Positions 20,701 to 29,900 of a DNA stretch of 39,886 bases are shown here, piece after piece. Under the pieces are notes generated by a model. That model was not told the origin of the DNA. It saw only the letters and a program-made list of their open reading frames with translations, and made no database searches. Origin of the DNA: Flavobacteriales bacterium (lineage in GTDB: Bacteria; Bacteroidota; Bacteroidia; Flavobacteriales_D; Sanyastnellaceae). The first letter of the stretch is position 1, and each line of letters begins with the position of its first letter. Location: the NCBI GenBank assembly GCA_947465255.1, contig CANIAA010000004.1:1-39886 (forward strand). The letters are read 5' to 3'. Position numbers and translations under genes: made by a program.

Positions 20701-21620
20701 CTTCCTCGGATACAACAACGGAGTGTTTTCTGTTTGATGCTATTTACGAGATAGTAGCTTCGGATGGACAGTGCCCCGGCACGAGGGATACCCTTTGGGT
20801 CACGGTTCACGACACCCCTGAGCCGATTATGGACGCGGAAGGTTCGGGTGGTTGTTATCCGGACACCATCGGCTTGTCGTACATCCTACTCGATACAAAT
20901 TACAATGACTTAAGCACGTGTGTTTGGTCGTTGGGTAATGGGTTTCAGTTGTCGTATTGCGGTGACACATCTGCTGTTTACAATGCGCCTGGAACTTTTT
21001 ATCCTTCGCTTACCATTACTTCTGAGTTTGGTTGTTCTGCCTCGGATACAGTGTCGTCGCCGATTGTTATTCGCAATTATCCGGAGGTTGATTTTACCTG
21101 GGATCCACAGCCGGTTGATATTCTTAATCGCAGGGTTCAATTCCAAAATCTAACGGCGGGTGCCGACTCTATCTATTGGAACTTCTACAATGCCGGTGAG
21201 AGTTTTGCGCCCAATCCTGTGTGGACGTTTCCTGATATTGAGACTACCAATCCTTACGTGGTGTGCTTAACGGCAGGTAATGAGTATGGCTGTCTGGACA
21301 CCTTGTGTCAAGATGTTTTTGTCGAGAATATTCTGCAGGTTTTTATACCCAACACCTTCACTCCCGATGGAGACGGCCTGAACGATGTGTTTATGCCGGT
21401 CGTAAACGGTGAGTTTCAGGGCAGTCTTCGTTTTTGGGTATTTAATCGCTGGGGCGATACCGTCTTTTACACCGAAGAGGTCGGTAAGGCTTGGACGGGA
21501 GGGTATGACGGCGCTTCCTATTACATACAGGACGGCTATTATATGTGGCGGGTAGAAGTCGACTCGCTGGAGACCGGTAAAACGAAGATATATGAGGGCA
21601 ATGTCTTCATCATTCGATAG
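14727..21620 (+). CDS. Giant T9SS type B (gliding motility-associated C-terminal domain) protein with many Ig/PKD-like repeats
   Basis: About 2297 aa from the likely ATG at 14727 (MVKRNSLIQLPPTILFRFVVIAFLAIMLNLTNSMQAQS). Repeated VCxG...GDGPWxxxYxxxG modules. CTD IPNTFTPDGDGLNDVFMPV...LRFWVFNRWGDTVFYTEEVGKAWTGGYDG...DGYYMWRVEV...YEGNVFIIR. Confidence 0.88.
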   Translation: MVKRNSLIQLPPTILFRFVVIAFLAIMLNLTNSMQAQSILGGSITWQRLAGDQYNISLNLYYDCYGSIVIGQYDADPAPDTINQFQNSIDIAFIPDASCAGLFSFTANADSTETEEISDLCSIGAFNELENSTCNNPASFSLGLKKVTYETQVTLAAGCTWKVVYNNQDWSFYFENMDAVFLQDAYIYSEINTAVAPVGTVDIVPDVNGDYISYFCAQPTVTAAEQHQVQLQLPAGVTATYSLGVPLTTGANVAFSSPTPGFSVPATNDGSGAILTIDSNTGLVSWLPPVLPVGAPTMVYIVPIDIELSNGGVNVGTIHYNLTLAVRDCSTTPTTFDSPPVTAQGPDVTYTDNPGVTNDLVEVCAGDLLSFTVQASNVNASRSIEITYEFDPPAPSLAGLVMTQTSFTPGIATFELQTTPAMASSTPFTLRLTAQDNACPTATNQVIEIDIAIRPNVNITSLDEVICVGDVYTLTAEGAGSTNQYTWEALPGGDATPALTQNATTQNVSPDSTTTYRVSTPLATGSCVSEDFVTVGVSLHRLQLDAVNESCGTLGSIDLTPLGASNPADLTYAWVFGAGGAIATGEEVNQDPTGLEGSTTGITYTVTVTDLLNVCSASNSAVITETTGPEFVFLNNPVPVQVCAGSNATINFDFTAGVPPFDIWLNPNLSGPPDVVGVSDPYNYVVPSGTVDFTVTVYQIRDGSGCPSDPSTVPQSIDVVVRPLVTTDIVSPSSALCLGDALELTLDHDAAGTYAVTYTIGTGAPTTVNVPDNGTIDVADPIAAGSVTYDVESVAYTTGLPCPSSDAANASIIVVTNAKPTAALPNTPITVCSGATITVPITLTGDGPWVITYELDGVVQPVLNIPDAPASPNYVYNWSPSVAGEYCITNVSDANCSNSLSATPECVDVVINQLPTLVSYTINSEDVTQSPVNVCAGDVISIDVEVTPAGNNYSYEFVVIGNSAITLGPFANQSELFNTTLTATSNFQLELDNVFLTTASTCITPINQTIAINVPAEIAVTPATPVCDALVSETYTVAYTISPGTAPFDEAPGGVGGSFSTIAGPTGPLNIFTTDPLPSGGTGGSWTINDSFDCNQVTVTNAGFTCPVLSNAGAMSTTPITECSPPSAPALVTGVQNLAPPSTYNLDNNDAVMFILHSAPGNVLGSEIARSCGDAGFGDANTPLAFGAVSGPGVVVSGTTYYISCVVGNDDGTGCVDDTNPNIQFSSNAQLVSWYIAGTASLTAPLGVDNCEGSTTPLQIDVDFTGNGPWTFVYSIAGTNQPAIVVPAGNNPYTFTATQTGLFRLESLTNSSQNCLGTVSGTADIVIRPIPQLAGLTPATVCSGATHCFELDFTAGTGPFDIVIDIPNVGPNETVTGALDLDTYCADVSGSYTILSITDAFGCVNNNVNIGATLSSYPTLAVAWDDVGVDYCPNEVTSTNPLTTTFTAVGDGPFTLNIVGPDPAIPPTITNNVVTLNGPGTYSIVSIEDVHGCLNTNQQDFIATELPVPLAAAGPDVEQCAGVAFQLGTPAVGGNTYSWTPSAGIATGEADEAQPVLNIINTLNSPYTYTLSVTNGDCSSTDEVVVTIHPNPSVILSALNNDLVLCYDGPNSETTITATPTSGGVYDYAWTSSTSISGVLNTASISIDPTADEQFEVTISEDFGAVTCSAVETIDIEVNDLMELINLNFPADMCSGSCIEVESDWYTVVGSSGAITQTVDGNPITSPICWDVPEDHTLLVVDSDGCEAEANFTIDVRDPETVLFSVNEPYPFCARDTDGVVQGNNLDASQYTLSQNNTIIAIADQSPFVFTDLGVGAYDIEVNILLTSNQVCTGQDSFEILADSDSIDISVQTPQPVCANSEMSFDAEVSYFNSPVGGGFVTYWNACPESVGCLVGATNEASGQELTITISQDTTLYLYALDVIGCSSDTISVDGNISSDVLLFVQNGLDTLETCQYECEELSALAAGGTGALTIEWYRLDNIPDLTPTLVASSDTTTECFLFDAIYEIVASDGQCPGTRDTLWVTVHDTPEPIMDAEGSGGCYPDTIGLSYILLDTNYNDLSTCVWSLGNGFQLSYCGDTSAVYNAPGTFYPSLTITSEFGCSASDTVSSPIVIRNYPEVDFTWDPQPVDILNRRVQFQNLTAGADSIYWNFYNAGESFAPNPVWTFPDIETTNPYVVCLTAGNEYGCLDTLCQDVFVENILQVFIPNTFTPDGDGLNDVFMPVVNGEFQGSLRFWVFNRWGDTVFYTEEVGKAWTGGYDGASYYIQDGYYMWRVEVDSLETGKTKIYEGNVFIIR

Positions 21621-21678
21621 CACGAACTGTCATAGTAGCTTTCGCCAACTGCGCTTTTAAAATACAGGGCCGGCATGC

Positions 21679-21707
21679 TTGAGGCTTGATCCTTCCTTTT
21701 ATATTTG
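21679..21707 (+). promoter_or_regulatory. Putative promoter TTG-N18-TATATTTG for the NIDO-like T9SS protein
   Basis: TTG at 21679-21681, TATATTTG at 21700-21707, start codon at 21759. Confidence 0.5.
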
Positions 21708-21758
21708 CAATCCTTGTACTTTAACCTTGAGGAAAAATTAGTCTTACCCATCTTACTT

Positions 21759-24700
21759 ATGAAGAGATATTTACTTCTTACTTGCCTTTTGTCGGTAATC
21801 TGTTTGACGGCAGGTGCTCAGGAGCATTATTACACAGCTCCTTACAATGCCCGTTATTCCCGCAATATGACGGAGGAGCAGCTCTACAGCAAGCCCTTTT
21901 TGCAAAAGATGTCGAAGCAAGACTGGGTTCGTTTTTCCAAGGATCCACGATTCGACGCAGATCGAGTTGCTCGACTAAAGACCGACTGGAAAAGAGAGCG
22001 TCAGCAAAGCCGCAGCCAGCTTAAAACGACACAAACTTCGGGGGAGTCAAATTGTTACTGGGTTGAACCGACTAGTGCATATACGCACCCCAACCCGATA
22101 CAATGGCCCGGAAGTCCGGGGAATAGCACAGATAATTTCAGCGCACCTATCAACCTCGGTTGGAACTTCAATTTCTTCGGAACGAATTACAATCAGGTCG
22201 TTATTACAACGAAGGGAACCGTCGTGCTGGGTAATACCGGATACATTGATTTTACTCCATCAGCATTTCCCGACCCGCTGGGTACTGAAACCAACCAGCA
22301 GTATAACCACCTTGCCGGTTTCTGGTCAGACTTCGACTTCGGTGCGAGCGGTGAAATCTATTACCTCTTAACTCCTGAGGCATTGTATATCAACTATATC
22401 GACGTTGGGTATTGGCCGAATTTCGACGATAAAACCAATTCGTTTCAAATGATCATTACTCCGGATGGTAGCAACGTGATTGGCGGAGGAAATAACGTTC
22501 AGTTCGTATATCTCGATATGCAGTGGGTGAACAGTCAAATTAGCGGTGCTACGGGTGGTTGCGATGCGAACAATAACTTCGCTATTGTTGGAGCCGACCG
22601 CTCTTCCGGCTCGCAGCACTATGCGTTCGGTCGTTTCAATCTTTGTAATTCTACAGCATGGGATGGCCCTTATGGTGTGCAGGAAGCGAATGAAGATGGT
22701 GTTGACTGGCTTGACGGTCGAGTGATTGAGTTCAATACCGGCGTAACAAACTTTGTTGCCAATCAACCACCCGTTGTGGTGGGCGAAGCATGCGACACCA
22801 TTACCATGTGTGTCGGAGAATCATTTGATTTTAACCTGGCATTCACCAGCCCGGAATCAAACCAGACAACGAGCATCACCTATACCCCGATACCGGGTTT
22901 CACTGCTACGTCAACCACAGGAAATGCAGCTGTTTTGAATAACGCTACGTTTACCGCTACGGCAGCCAACATCGGAGCCAATACAGTAACGATTACAGCA
23001 ACAGACAGCGGCATACCCGCCGCCACTACAACCAAGACCTATACGTTTTTGGTCGAGGATGTAGAGGCACCGCCGATTGAAATTACGGGGGTTCTCAATA
23101 TATGTGCGGGGCAGGTTACAGAGCTAACTGCCACGGATGGTTTTGATTCGTATTCGTGGAGCAATGGTTCATCCGGACAGTCGGCAGAAGTTTCACAACC
23201 GGGTACAGTTACCGTTGTGGGTGCGTTTGGCTTCTGCTCATCTGTTGCAACGGCTGAAATTGACGTAACACCTTATTTCATACCACAGCTCCAAGGCGGT
23301 AATGCCGCCATTGAAATTTGTCCCGGTATAGACACGGTAGTATGTGTGTTGGGTGATTATGCCGAGTATCAATGGCAGATTTCACCAGGTTATGATGGTG
23401 AGTTTGTGCCCGGCACACCCCTCGACGAAGCGTGCGCACAGGTAACCGGAAACGTCAATGGTAACTACGAAATTTTGGTAACGGATGAGGCCGGTTGCCA
23501 AGGATTCAATATTAAGTTGGTTACGACATCTCCATCAACACCTTGCCCGACGAATGACGATAACAACGGAATTCGTTGCGATGGCTTGCAGGAACTTGAC
23601 TTCTGCGGATACTCGGTTCCACCTGAAGACAACTTGATAATCTATGCCCTGAGTACGAATCAAAATGGTTGGCAAGGTTCGTTCATTAATATTTACGTTT
23701 ACCCTGCAGACGGAGGCCCGGTAGAAGAGTACTTCCTCACGTCGTTTGCTGCATTGACGTTGTATGACGACATTTTGATTGGTGCAGGCGATAGCGTTGC
23801 GATAGAATATTTCGCTAATGGGAATAACTTCCAAGGCAATTCACTTTGGGTGATTAACTGCGGGCAGACGTCACCCACTATCATTCCGGCGCCTCTCACA
23901 ACAGGACTTGTTTGGTCGGGAGCATCGACGTGTGTCGCAACCGACTTGGATGGAACATGGACTGTAAATGGTCCCGGAGGTTGGACGTTCTCAGATGCGT
24001 CACAAATGACAACTACATGGACCCCCACTCAGTATGGCGTATATGAGTTGTGTTTCAGCAATGCCAATTGTGCATTCGACTATTGCTATGACATTGAATA
24101 CGCTCAAGCACCCAACATCACGATTACCCCCGGACTTCCTATTGCTTTGTGTGATGCGGAAACAGCAGAGCAGTCGGTAGTGGTGAATGACCCTTCGGGC
24201 AATGGAACCATTTCGTGGTCGGGTCCTGGCGTAACCCCTTCTACCGATGGTCTTTCTGCGGTGATGGGACCCTACAACGACTACACGAACGGGACAGTAA
24301 CTGCTAGCATTACGAATGCTTGCGGAACATTTAGCGACACCTTCAACGTGTCTTATCAACCCGACGTGCCAAATCCGTCGATGCAAGATGTACCGCTGTG
24401 TCAAAATGGAAGCGTGACACTTGATCCCATACCATCCAACCAGGATAACGCAGAATTGCAGTATGACTGGAGTCCGGGCAATGAAAGCGGAGCCACGTTG
24501 AATGTTACTACCCCGGGTGTTTACACGGTTGTGGTATCGAACGACTGTGATGAGTCCGCCCCTGTTTCGGTGAACGTAACAGGAGTGGTTGCGGCAACGG
24601 TTACCTCTGCGCCGGCAGCTTCTGTGCTGGAGTGTAATGCGGATGAAGTGACCTTGACGGTGCTGTATGCAGATGCCAATAACTATAGTGCCTCCTGGAA

Positions 24701-25355
24701 TGGTCCGGTGGACTCTTCAACAGGAACAGTAGCAGCCGATCAGGATGGTCAGTATTGCTATACAGTAACGGATAATTTCGGGTGTAATTCTGAAACAGAA
24801 GGATGCGTGACAGTGAATATTTCCGGGGCACCCAACACCTCGTCGGGTAGTAGTGACTTGTTAGCACTTTGTCCGCGCGAGTGTAAAAATCTGGAGGTTA
24901 TTTCTGACGCTGAAGACGCGTCTGTAACATGGACGACAAGCTGCAGTGGCTTTGTTATTGGTACTTCGGGAGCAGCACTTGATTATTGTGCGGACAACGT
25001 GCCATTCAGTTGCTTAGGTGAGGTTGTAACGCTTACGGCCAATATCAGTAACGGCTGTGGAACAGCTCAAGCCACGTGGCAAATTCAATCGAATGCGTGC
25101 GAAGTGAAAATACCGAACGTATTCACGCCAAACGGAGCACAAGGAAATGATAGGTTTGAAATAGAAGGATTGGAGAAATACAATGGTGCCGAGTTACAGG
25201 TATTCAATCGATGGGGAGATGTCGTGTATGAAAGTACGAACTATCGAAATGACTGGCGTGCAACCGACATGAGTGAAGGAACCTATTGGTATATTCTTAA
25301 GTTACCCTACGGAATCAAAACAGAGTACAAAGGATCTGTGCAGATTTTGCGCTAA
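21759..25355 (+). CDS. T9SS type B cargo with N-terminal nidogen (NIDO)-like domain and Ig-like repeats
   Basis: Signal [25 protein letters not shown]-like [48 protein letters not shown]...[66 protein letters not shown]...[11 protein letters not shown]...YKGSVQILR. Confidence 0.88.
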   Translation: MKRYLLLTCLLSVICLTAGAQEHYYTAPYNARYSRNMTEEQLYSKPFLQKMSKQDWVRFSKDPRFDADRVARLKTDWKRERQQSRSQLKTTQTSGESNCYWVEPTSAYTHPNPIQWPGSPGNSTDNFSAPINLGWNFNFFGTNYNQVVITTKGTVVLGNTGYIDFTPSAFPDPLGTETNQQYNHLAGFWSDFDFGASGEIYYLLTPEALYINYIDVGYWPNFDDKTNSFQMIITPDGSNVIGGGNNVQFVYLDMQWVNSQISGATGGCDANNNFAIVGADRSSGSQHYAFGRFNLCNSTAWDGPYGVQEANEDGVDWLDGRVIEFNTGVTNFVANQPPVVVGEACDTITMCVGESFDFNLAFTSPESNQTTSITYTPIPGFTATSTTGNAAVLNNATFTATAANIGANTVTITATDSGIPAATTTKTYTFLVEDVEAPPIEITGVLNICAGQVTELTATDGFDSYSWSNGSSGQSAEVSQPGTVTVVGAFGFCSSVATAEIDVTPYFIPQLQGGNAAIEICPGIDTVVCVLGDYAEYQWQISPGYDGEFVPGTPLDEACAQVTGNVNGNYEILVTDEAGCQGFNIKLVTTSPSTPCPTNDDNNGIRCDGLQELDFCGYSVPPEDNLIIYALSTNQNGWQGSFINIYVYPADGGPVEEYFLTSFAALTLYDDILIGAGDSVAIEYFANGNNFQGNSLWVINCGQTSPTIIPAPLTTGLVWSGASTCVATDLDGTWTVNGPGGWTFSDASQMTTTWTPTQYGVYELCFSNANCAFDYCYDIEYAQAPNITITPGLPIALCDAETAEQSVVVNDPSGNGTISWSGPGVTPSTDGLSAVMGPYNDYTNGTVTASITNACGTFSDTFNVSYQPDVPNPSMQDVPLCQNGSVTLDPIPSNQDNAELQYDWSPGNESGATLNVTTPGVYTVVVSNDCDESAPVSVNVTGVVAATVTSAPAASVLECNADEVTLTVLYADANNYSASWNGPVDSSTGTVAADQDGQYCYTVTDNFGCNSETEGCVTVNISGAPNTSSGSSDLLALCPRECKNLEVISDAEDASVTWTTSCSGFVIGTSGAALDYCADNVPFSCLGEVVTLTANISNGCGTAQATWQIQSNACEVKIPNVFTPNGAQGNDRFEIEGLEKYNGAELQVFNRWGDVVYESTNYRNDWRATDMSEGTYWYILKLPYGIKTEYKGSVQILR

Positions 25356-25374
25356 GAGATATTCTTATAAGGCA

Positions 25375-25408
25375 TAAAAAAGGCTGCGAGCAATCGTGGC
25401 CTTTTTCT
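25375..25408 (+). terminator. Putative rho-independent terminator
   Basis: AAAAAGGC...GCCTTTTTCTTTTTC hairpin with large loop, between the stop at 25355 and radA. Confidence 0.55.
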
Positions 25409-25426
25409 TTTTCTACCTTCGCCGCG

Positions 25427-26788
25427 ATGAGTAAATTTAAAACAGCCTTTTTCTGTCAGCATTGTGGAAATCAATCGCCCAAATGGTTGGGGAAATGTCC
25501 TTCGTGTAATGAATGGAACTCGTATGTAGAAGAAGTTATTCAGAAGCAGGAGGCAACGGCAACGGGCATGAAAGTGGTGCAAAAGGTGAGTAAGCCGAGG
25601 CCCATTCACGATTTGGAGTTGGCACAATTACCCCGTTTTCCGATTATTGACCAAGAGTTGAATCGTGTGTTGGGTGGTGGCCTTGTGCCGGGAAGCTTGA
25701 TATTGTTTGGCGGCGAGCCGGGTATTGGAAAGAGCACACTCATGCTTCAGTTGGCATTGAAGCAGTTGAATCTTTCGGTATTATATGTAAGCGGTGAGGA
25801 AAGTGAGGAGCAGATCCGAATGCGGGCAGAGCGTCTGGGGCTTGAAAATCCGCGATGCCTTGTGTTGATGGAAACATCCGTAGAGAACATTTTAATGCAC
25901 GCTGAAGAATTGAAGCCGGATGTGCTCATCATAGATTCCATACAAACGCTTTCTTCTCAGACCATTGAAAGCTCACCGGGAAGTGTGTCACAAGTTCGCG
26001 AGTGCGCTACCCGTATGATGAAGTTTTCGAAGGAAACAAACACGGTTGTTTTCCTGATTGGCCATATAACAAAAGAAGGAACGCTTGCCGGCCCTAAGGT
26101 GTTGGAGCACATGGTCGACACGGTGCTGCAGTTTGAGGGCGATCGACATCACATTTATCGGTTGATGCGAACCACGAAAAACCGCTTTGGAAGTACCAAT
26201 GAGTTAGGTATTTATGAAATGCAGGGAGCAGGTTTGCGCGAAGTCGCAAATCCGTCGGAAATACTGATTCATTCGCAAACCGAAGATCTGACCGGCTCAG
26301 CTATTGCGGCTACGCTGGAAGGAGCGCGTCCGCTGTTAGTTGAAATACAAGCGTTGGTGAGCACCGCCGTATATGGGACCCCCCAGCGAAGCACAACAGG
26401 TTTTGATGTGCGACGTCTCAACATGTTGCTTGCAGTGTTAGAGAAGAAGTGCGGGTTTCGACTAGCTATGAAGGATGTCTTTTTGAATATGGCCGGTGGT
26501 ATGCGACTGGAAGACCCGGCCATGGATCTGGCAGTAATCACGGCCATATTATCAAGTAACGCAGAAATTGCTATACCGAAACTGACGTGTTTTGCCGGCG
26601 AGGTGGGCCTGAGCGGAGAGATTCGGCCTGTGACGCGCATCGATTCTCGTATTCAGGAAGCAACGAAGCTGGGGTTCGAGGAAATCTTTGTTTCGAAGTA
26701 TAACAAGGGCTTAGAGGGTTTCTCCAAGAAGATAAAAGTCACACAGGTCGAGAAAGTAGGTGACTTATTCAGCCGAATTTTCGGCTGA
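25427..26788 (+). CDS. radA: DNA repair protein RadA
   Basis: CxxC zinc finger FFCQHCGNQSPKWLGKCPSCNEW; Walker A GEPGIGKST; KNRFGSTNELG motif; C-terminal Lon-protease-like domain. Confidence 0.97.
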   Translation: MSKFKTAFFCQHCGNQSPKWLGKCPSCNEWNSYVEEVIQKQEATATGMKVVQKVSKPRPIHDLELAQLPRFPIIDQELNRVLGGGLVPGSLILFGGEPGIGKSTLMLQLALKQLNLSVLYVSGEESEEQIRMRAERLGLENPRCLVLMETSVENILMHAEELKPDVLIIDSIQTLSSQTIESSPGSVSQVRECATRMMKFSKETNTVVFLIGHITKEGTLAGPKVLEHMVDTVLQFEGDRHHIYRLMRTTKNRFGSTNELGIYEMQGAGLREVANPSEILIHSQTEDLTGSAIAATLEGARPLLVEIQALVSTAVYGTPQRSTTGFDVRRLNMLLAVLEKKCGFRLAMKDVFLNMAGGMRLEDPAMDLAVITAILSSNAEIAIPKLTCFAGEVGLSGEIRPVTRIDSRIQEATKLGFEEIFVSKYNKGLEGFSKKIKVTQVEKVGDLFSRIFG

Positions 26789-26920
26789 GAAGTAGTGTGT
26801 TGTTTAGCTCAGGACTCTTGCTGCGAACGAAAAAAGATTTGTGTTCATGACAGTTATCAATTACTTTGGTTTTCCCTTAATGGGATATTAACCAACCGTA
26901 AACCTCTAATTATCTATACG

Positions 26921-29900
26921 ATGAAGCAGTTTTTACTGTCAACTTTGTTCTGTGTGTTTGCCTCAATATTAGGCTTGGCACAGGCTCCCGTGAATGATGT
27001 GTGTGCGAATGCGATACCTATTACCGTAAATGGAGGTTACATCAGTTGTAACAATTCCAATACAGTGACTAATGCAGCCAACCCCAGTTGTGGAGGTACA
27101 ACCGGTATCAAAGACATTTGGTATAAGTTCGTTTACACAGGTGGAACAGTGGTTATCGAAACACAACTAGGAACCAATACCGATACGCGAATCGCACTTT
27201 ATAGTGCTTGTGGCGGAACACAGTTAGGCTGCAACGACGACTTCGGTGGAACTTACCGCTCTTCGTTGTCGTTCACGTGCGCTCAACTAACAGCAGGCAA
27301 CACCTATTATATTCAGGCCGGTGGTTATAATGCTGTAATAGGAACCTTTACTATGCAGGTTACTGCTAGTGGTATTTTGGGATGTACAGATCCACAGGCA
27401 ACTAACTACACCGCTTGTGCCACTCAGAACAATGGAACATGCACGTATCCGGTGCTCACATCACAGTTCAACTATGCACCAACAGGCACCAATTGTTTGA
27501 ACGTTCAGTATACCAACACAAGCTCAGGAAATATCACGGGCTACAATTGGTCATTTCCCGGTGGTAATCCATCATCGTCAACCGCTCAAAACCCGGTTGT
27601 GACTTATCCGGCAGGAGGAACTTATTCAGCCACATTAACAGTAACGGATGCGGCCAGCTCAAACACGGCAACCAATAACAATGTCCTGGTTACGACAGGA
27701 AGCATTGTAACCGTTGATATTACTCCTGATGCGAACCCAACACAAACTTCATGGAAAGTTTTTGACGTGAACAACGTCGTTGTTGCACAAGGAACTAGTA
27801 ATGATGCTACTTTCTGCATAAATAGTACCTGCCATCGATTTGAAATCTATGACTCTGCTGGTAATGGTCTTACAGGAACAGGTAACTACAAGGTTTATTT
27901 GAATGGTGCATTGGTCTCTCAAGGTGCTCAATTCGGTACTCGCGATATTCGCTATGTAAATTGTCCGGAGGGGACCAGTTGCAATGATCCATTGAATGCT
28001 GTTCTCGGATTGAATGAAGTTCCTTTCGACAACTCATGGTATGTTTTCACTCCATCAGTAAATGGTCAATACAGAATTACCACCTGCGGCTACGCAGCTT
28101 GCGACACGCGTATTTGGGTATATGACTACTGTATCATGGCCAATTTCGACAACACGAACGAAGCAACTTACACCTATAATGACGACTTCTGTGGTGTTCA
28201 AGCACAGGCAGATGTTTTCATGACAGGTGGCAACACGTATTATGTGCGTGTTGGAAGTGGCGGAGCATGCGCAGGAAGCAGCTACGATGTGTTCTTTGAA
28301 TATGTCGGCCCTGTGACAGGTTGCATGGATATTTTGGCGTGTAACTACCAGCCACTAGCTAGCGCAGCAGGTCCGTGTTACTACAACGGTGATCCGAACT
28401 GCTCTGGCTTGGGACCTGACCTTTTCATGGATCAGCCTGCACTGTTCAGCTCGTTGACGTCAACCACCCTAACCAATGGCGATGCATGTTTGGTTAATGA
28501 AGGTTGTTTGCAGAGCAATGCCGGTACACGTCAAATTCTGCGATTCACTACACGCATTGCGAACATCGGAACGCAGGATTATTTCATCGGCGTGCCGAAT
28601 GCTTCGAATTCACAGTTCACCTTCGACCCATGCCACAATCACTACCACTATGCGGGTTACGCGGAGTATTTGCTCTTCGACTCGAATGGTAATTTGATGC
28701 CGAACATTGGCTTCAAGAATGGTTTCTGCGTACTCGACTTGTCTTGTCCGGCAGGAATTTCAGCTCAATACTCTTGCGGAAACATGGGTATTACTGCGGG
28801 TTGTGCCGATATCTACTCTTCAAGCTTGACTTGTCAGTGGATTGATGTGACGGGAGTACCTGCAGGAACGTATTATCTGGTGATTCGCACAAACTGGGAT
28901 CAGGATCCTGACCAGAATGGTCGTTATGAGTTGCGCTACGATAACAACTATGCTCAGGTATGCATATCGTTTGGCCGTGATGCCAACAACAACATCATCA
29001 ACTTTACGAAAAACATTGCCACTTGTCCTGCTGTAGAAGACTGCTTGGGTATTCCTTTCGGTGATGCACAAACTGACTGCGCAGGAAACTGCCCAGGAAC
29101 AGTATTGAGTGGTGATGTAAACAACGATGGTTACCTTACTCCACAAGATGAGCACTTGTATGGTGAAGCTGCTGTAAACGGTGGCATTGCGGTGAGTGCT
29201 TGTACAGACTTAAATGCCGATGGTGAAATCACGATTGCGGATGCATCTTACCTAGGCCAGTGTATTCACCAGCAACAAGACGCAGGCGTTCCGCCACTTC
29301 AATACGAATCATGTGGTTGGGATCCGGAAATTCAAGATCCTGAAAACGTTACAATCGGTCTTGCTAACTTGAACACAACGAATTCAACATTCGACATTGT
29401 AGTGAGCAATCCACAGAATGAATTGTGGGCGCTTCAGTTTGACATCAGCGGTGCGGTTATAACAGGTGTTCAGAATCTATTGCCGACCACTACTTGGGGT
29501 GCACACATTCACTTCGATGGAAACACAATTGCTGTAACGAGCGAAGGAAATACGAAAGTTCCTACATACACCAATGCAACAGCTATCCTTCGAGTGACCT
29601 ATTCGTCATTGAGTGGTAGCACTGTTTGTATTAGCAACATTATCGATGCATTGAACGACTTCAATCACAACGTACTTGCTACGATTGGTTCGTGTGTGGG
29701 TGTTGCTTCACAGGTGGTTGCAAACTTTACAGCTTCAGCCACTAGTGTTTGCCAAGGAGCTTCAGTAACCTATACCAACACTTCATCAGGAGCAACTTCG
29801 TATAGTTGGTCTTTCCCCGGCGGAACTCCTTCAACCAGTTCCGCAGCAAACCCTGTAGTTGTGTATAGCACTCCAGGTACTTATAACGTAACGCTTACAG

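Noticed and set aside
22368-24404. Minus-strand ORFs of 132, 99, 109 and 134 aa
   Set aside because: Antisense of the NIDO-like T9SS gene; long open antisense frames are expected over repetitive low-complexity coding DNA.
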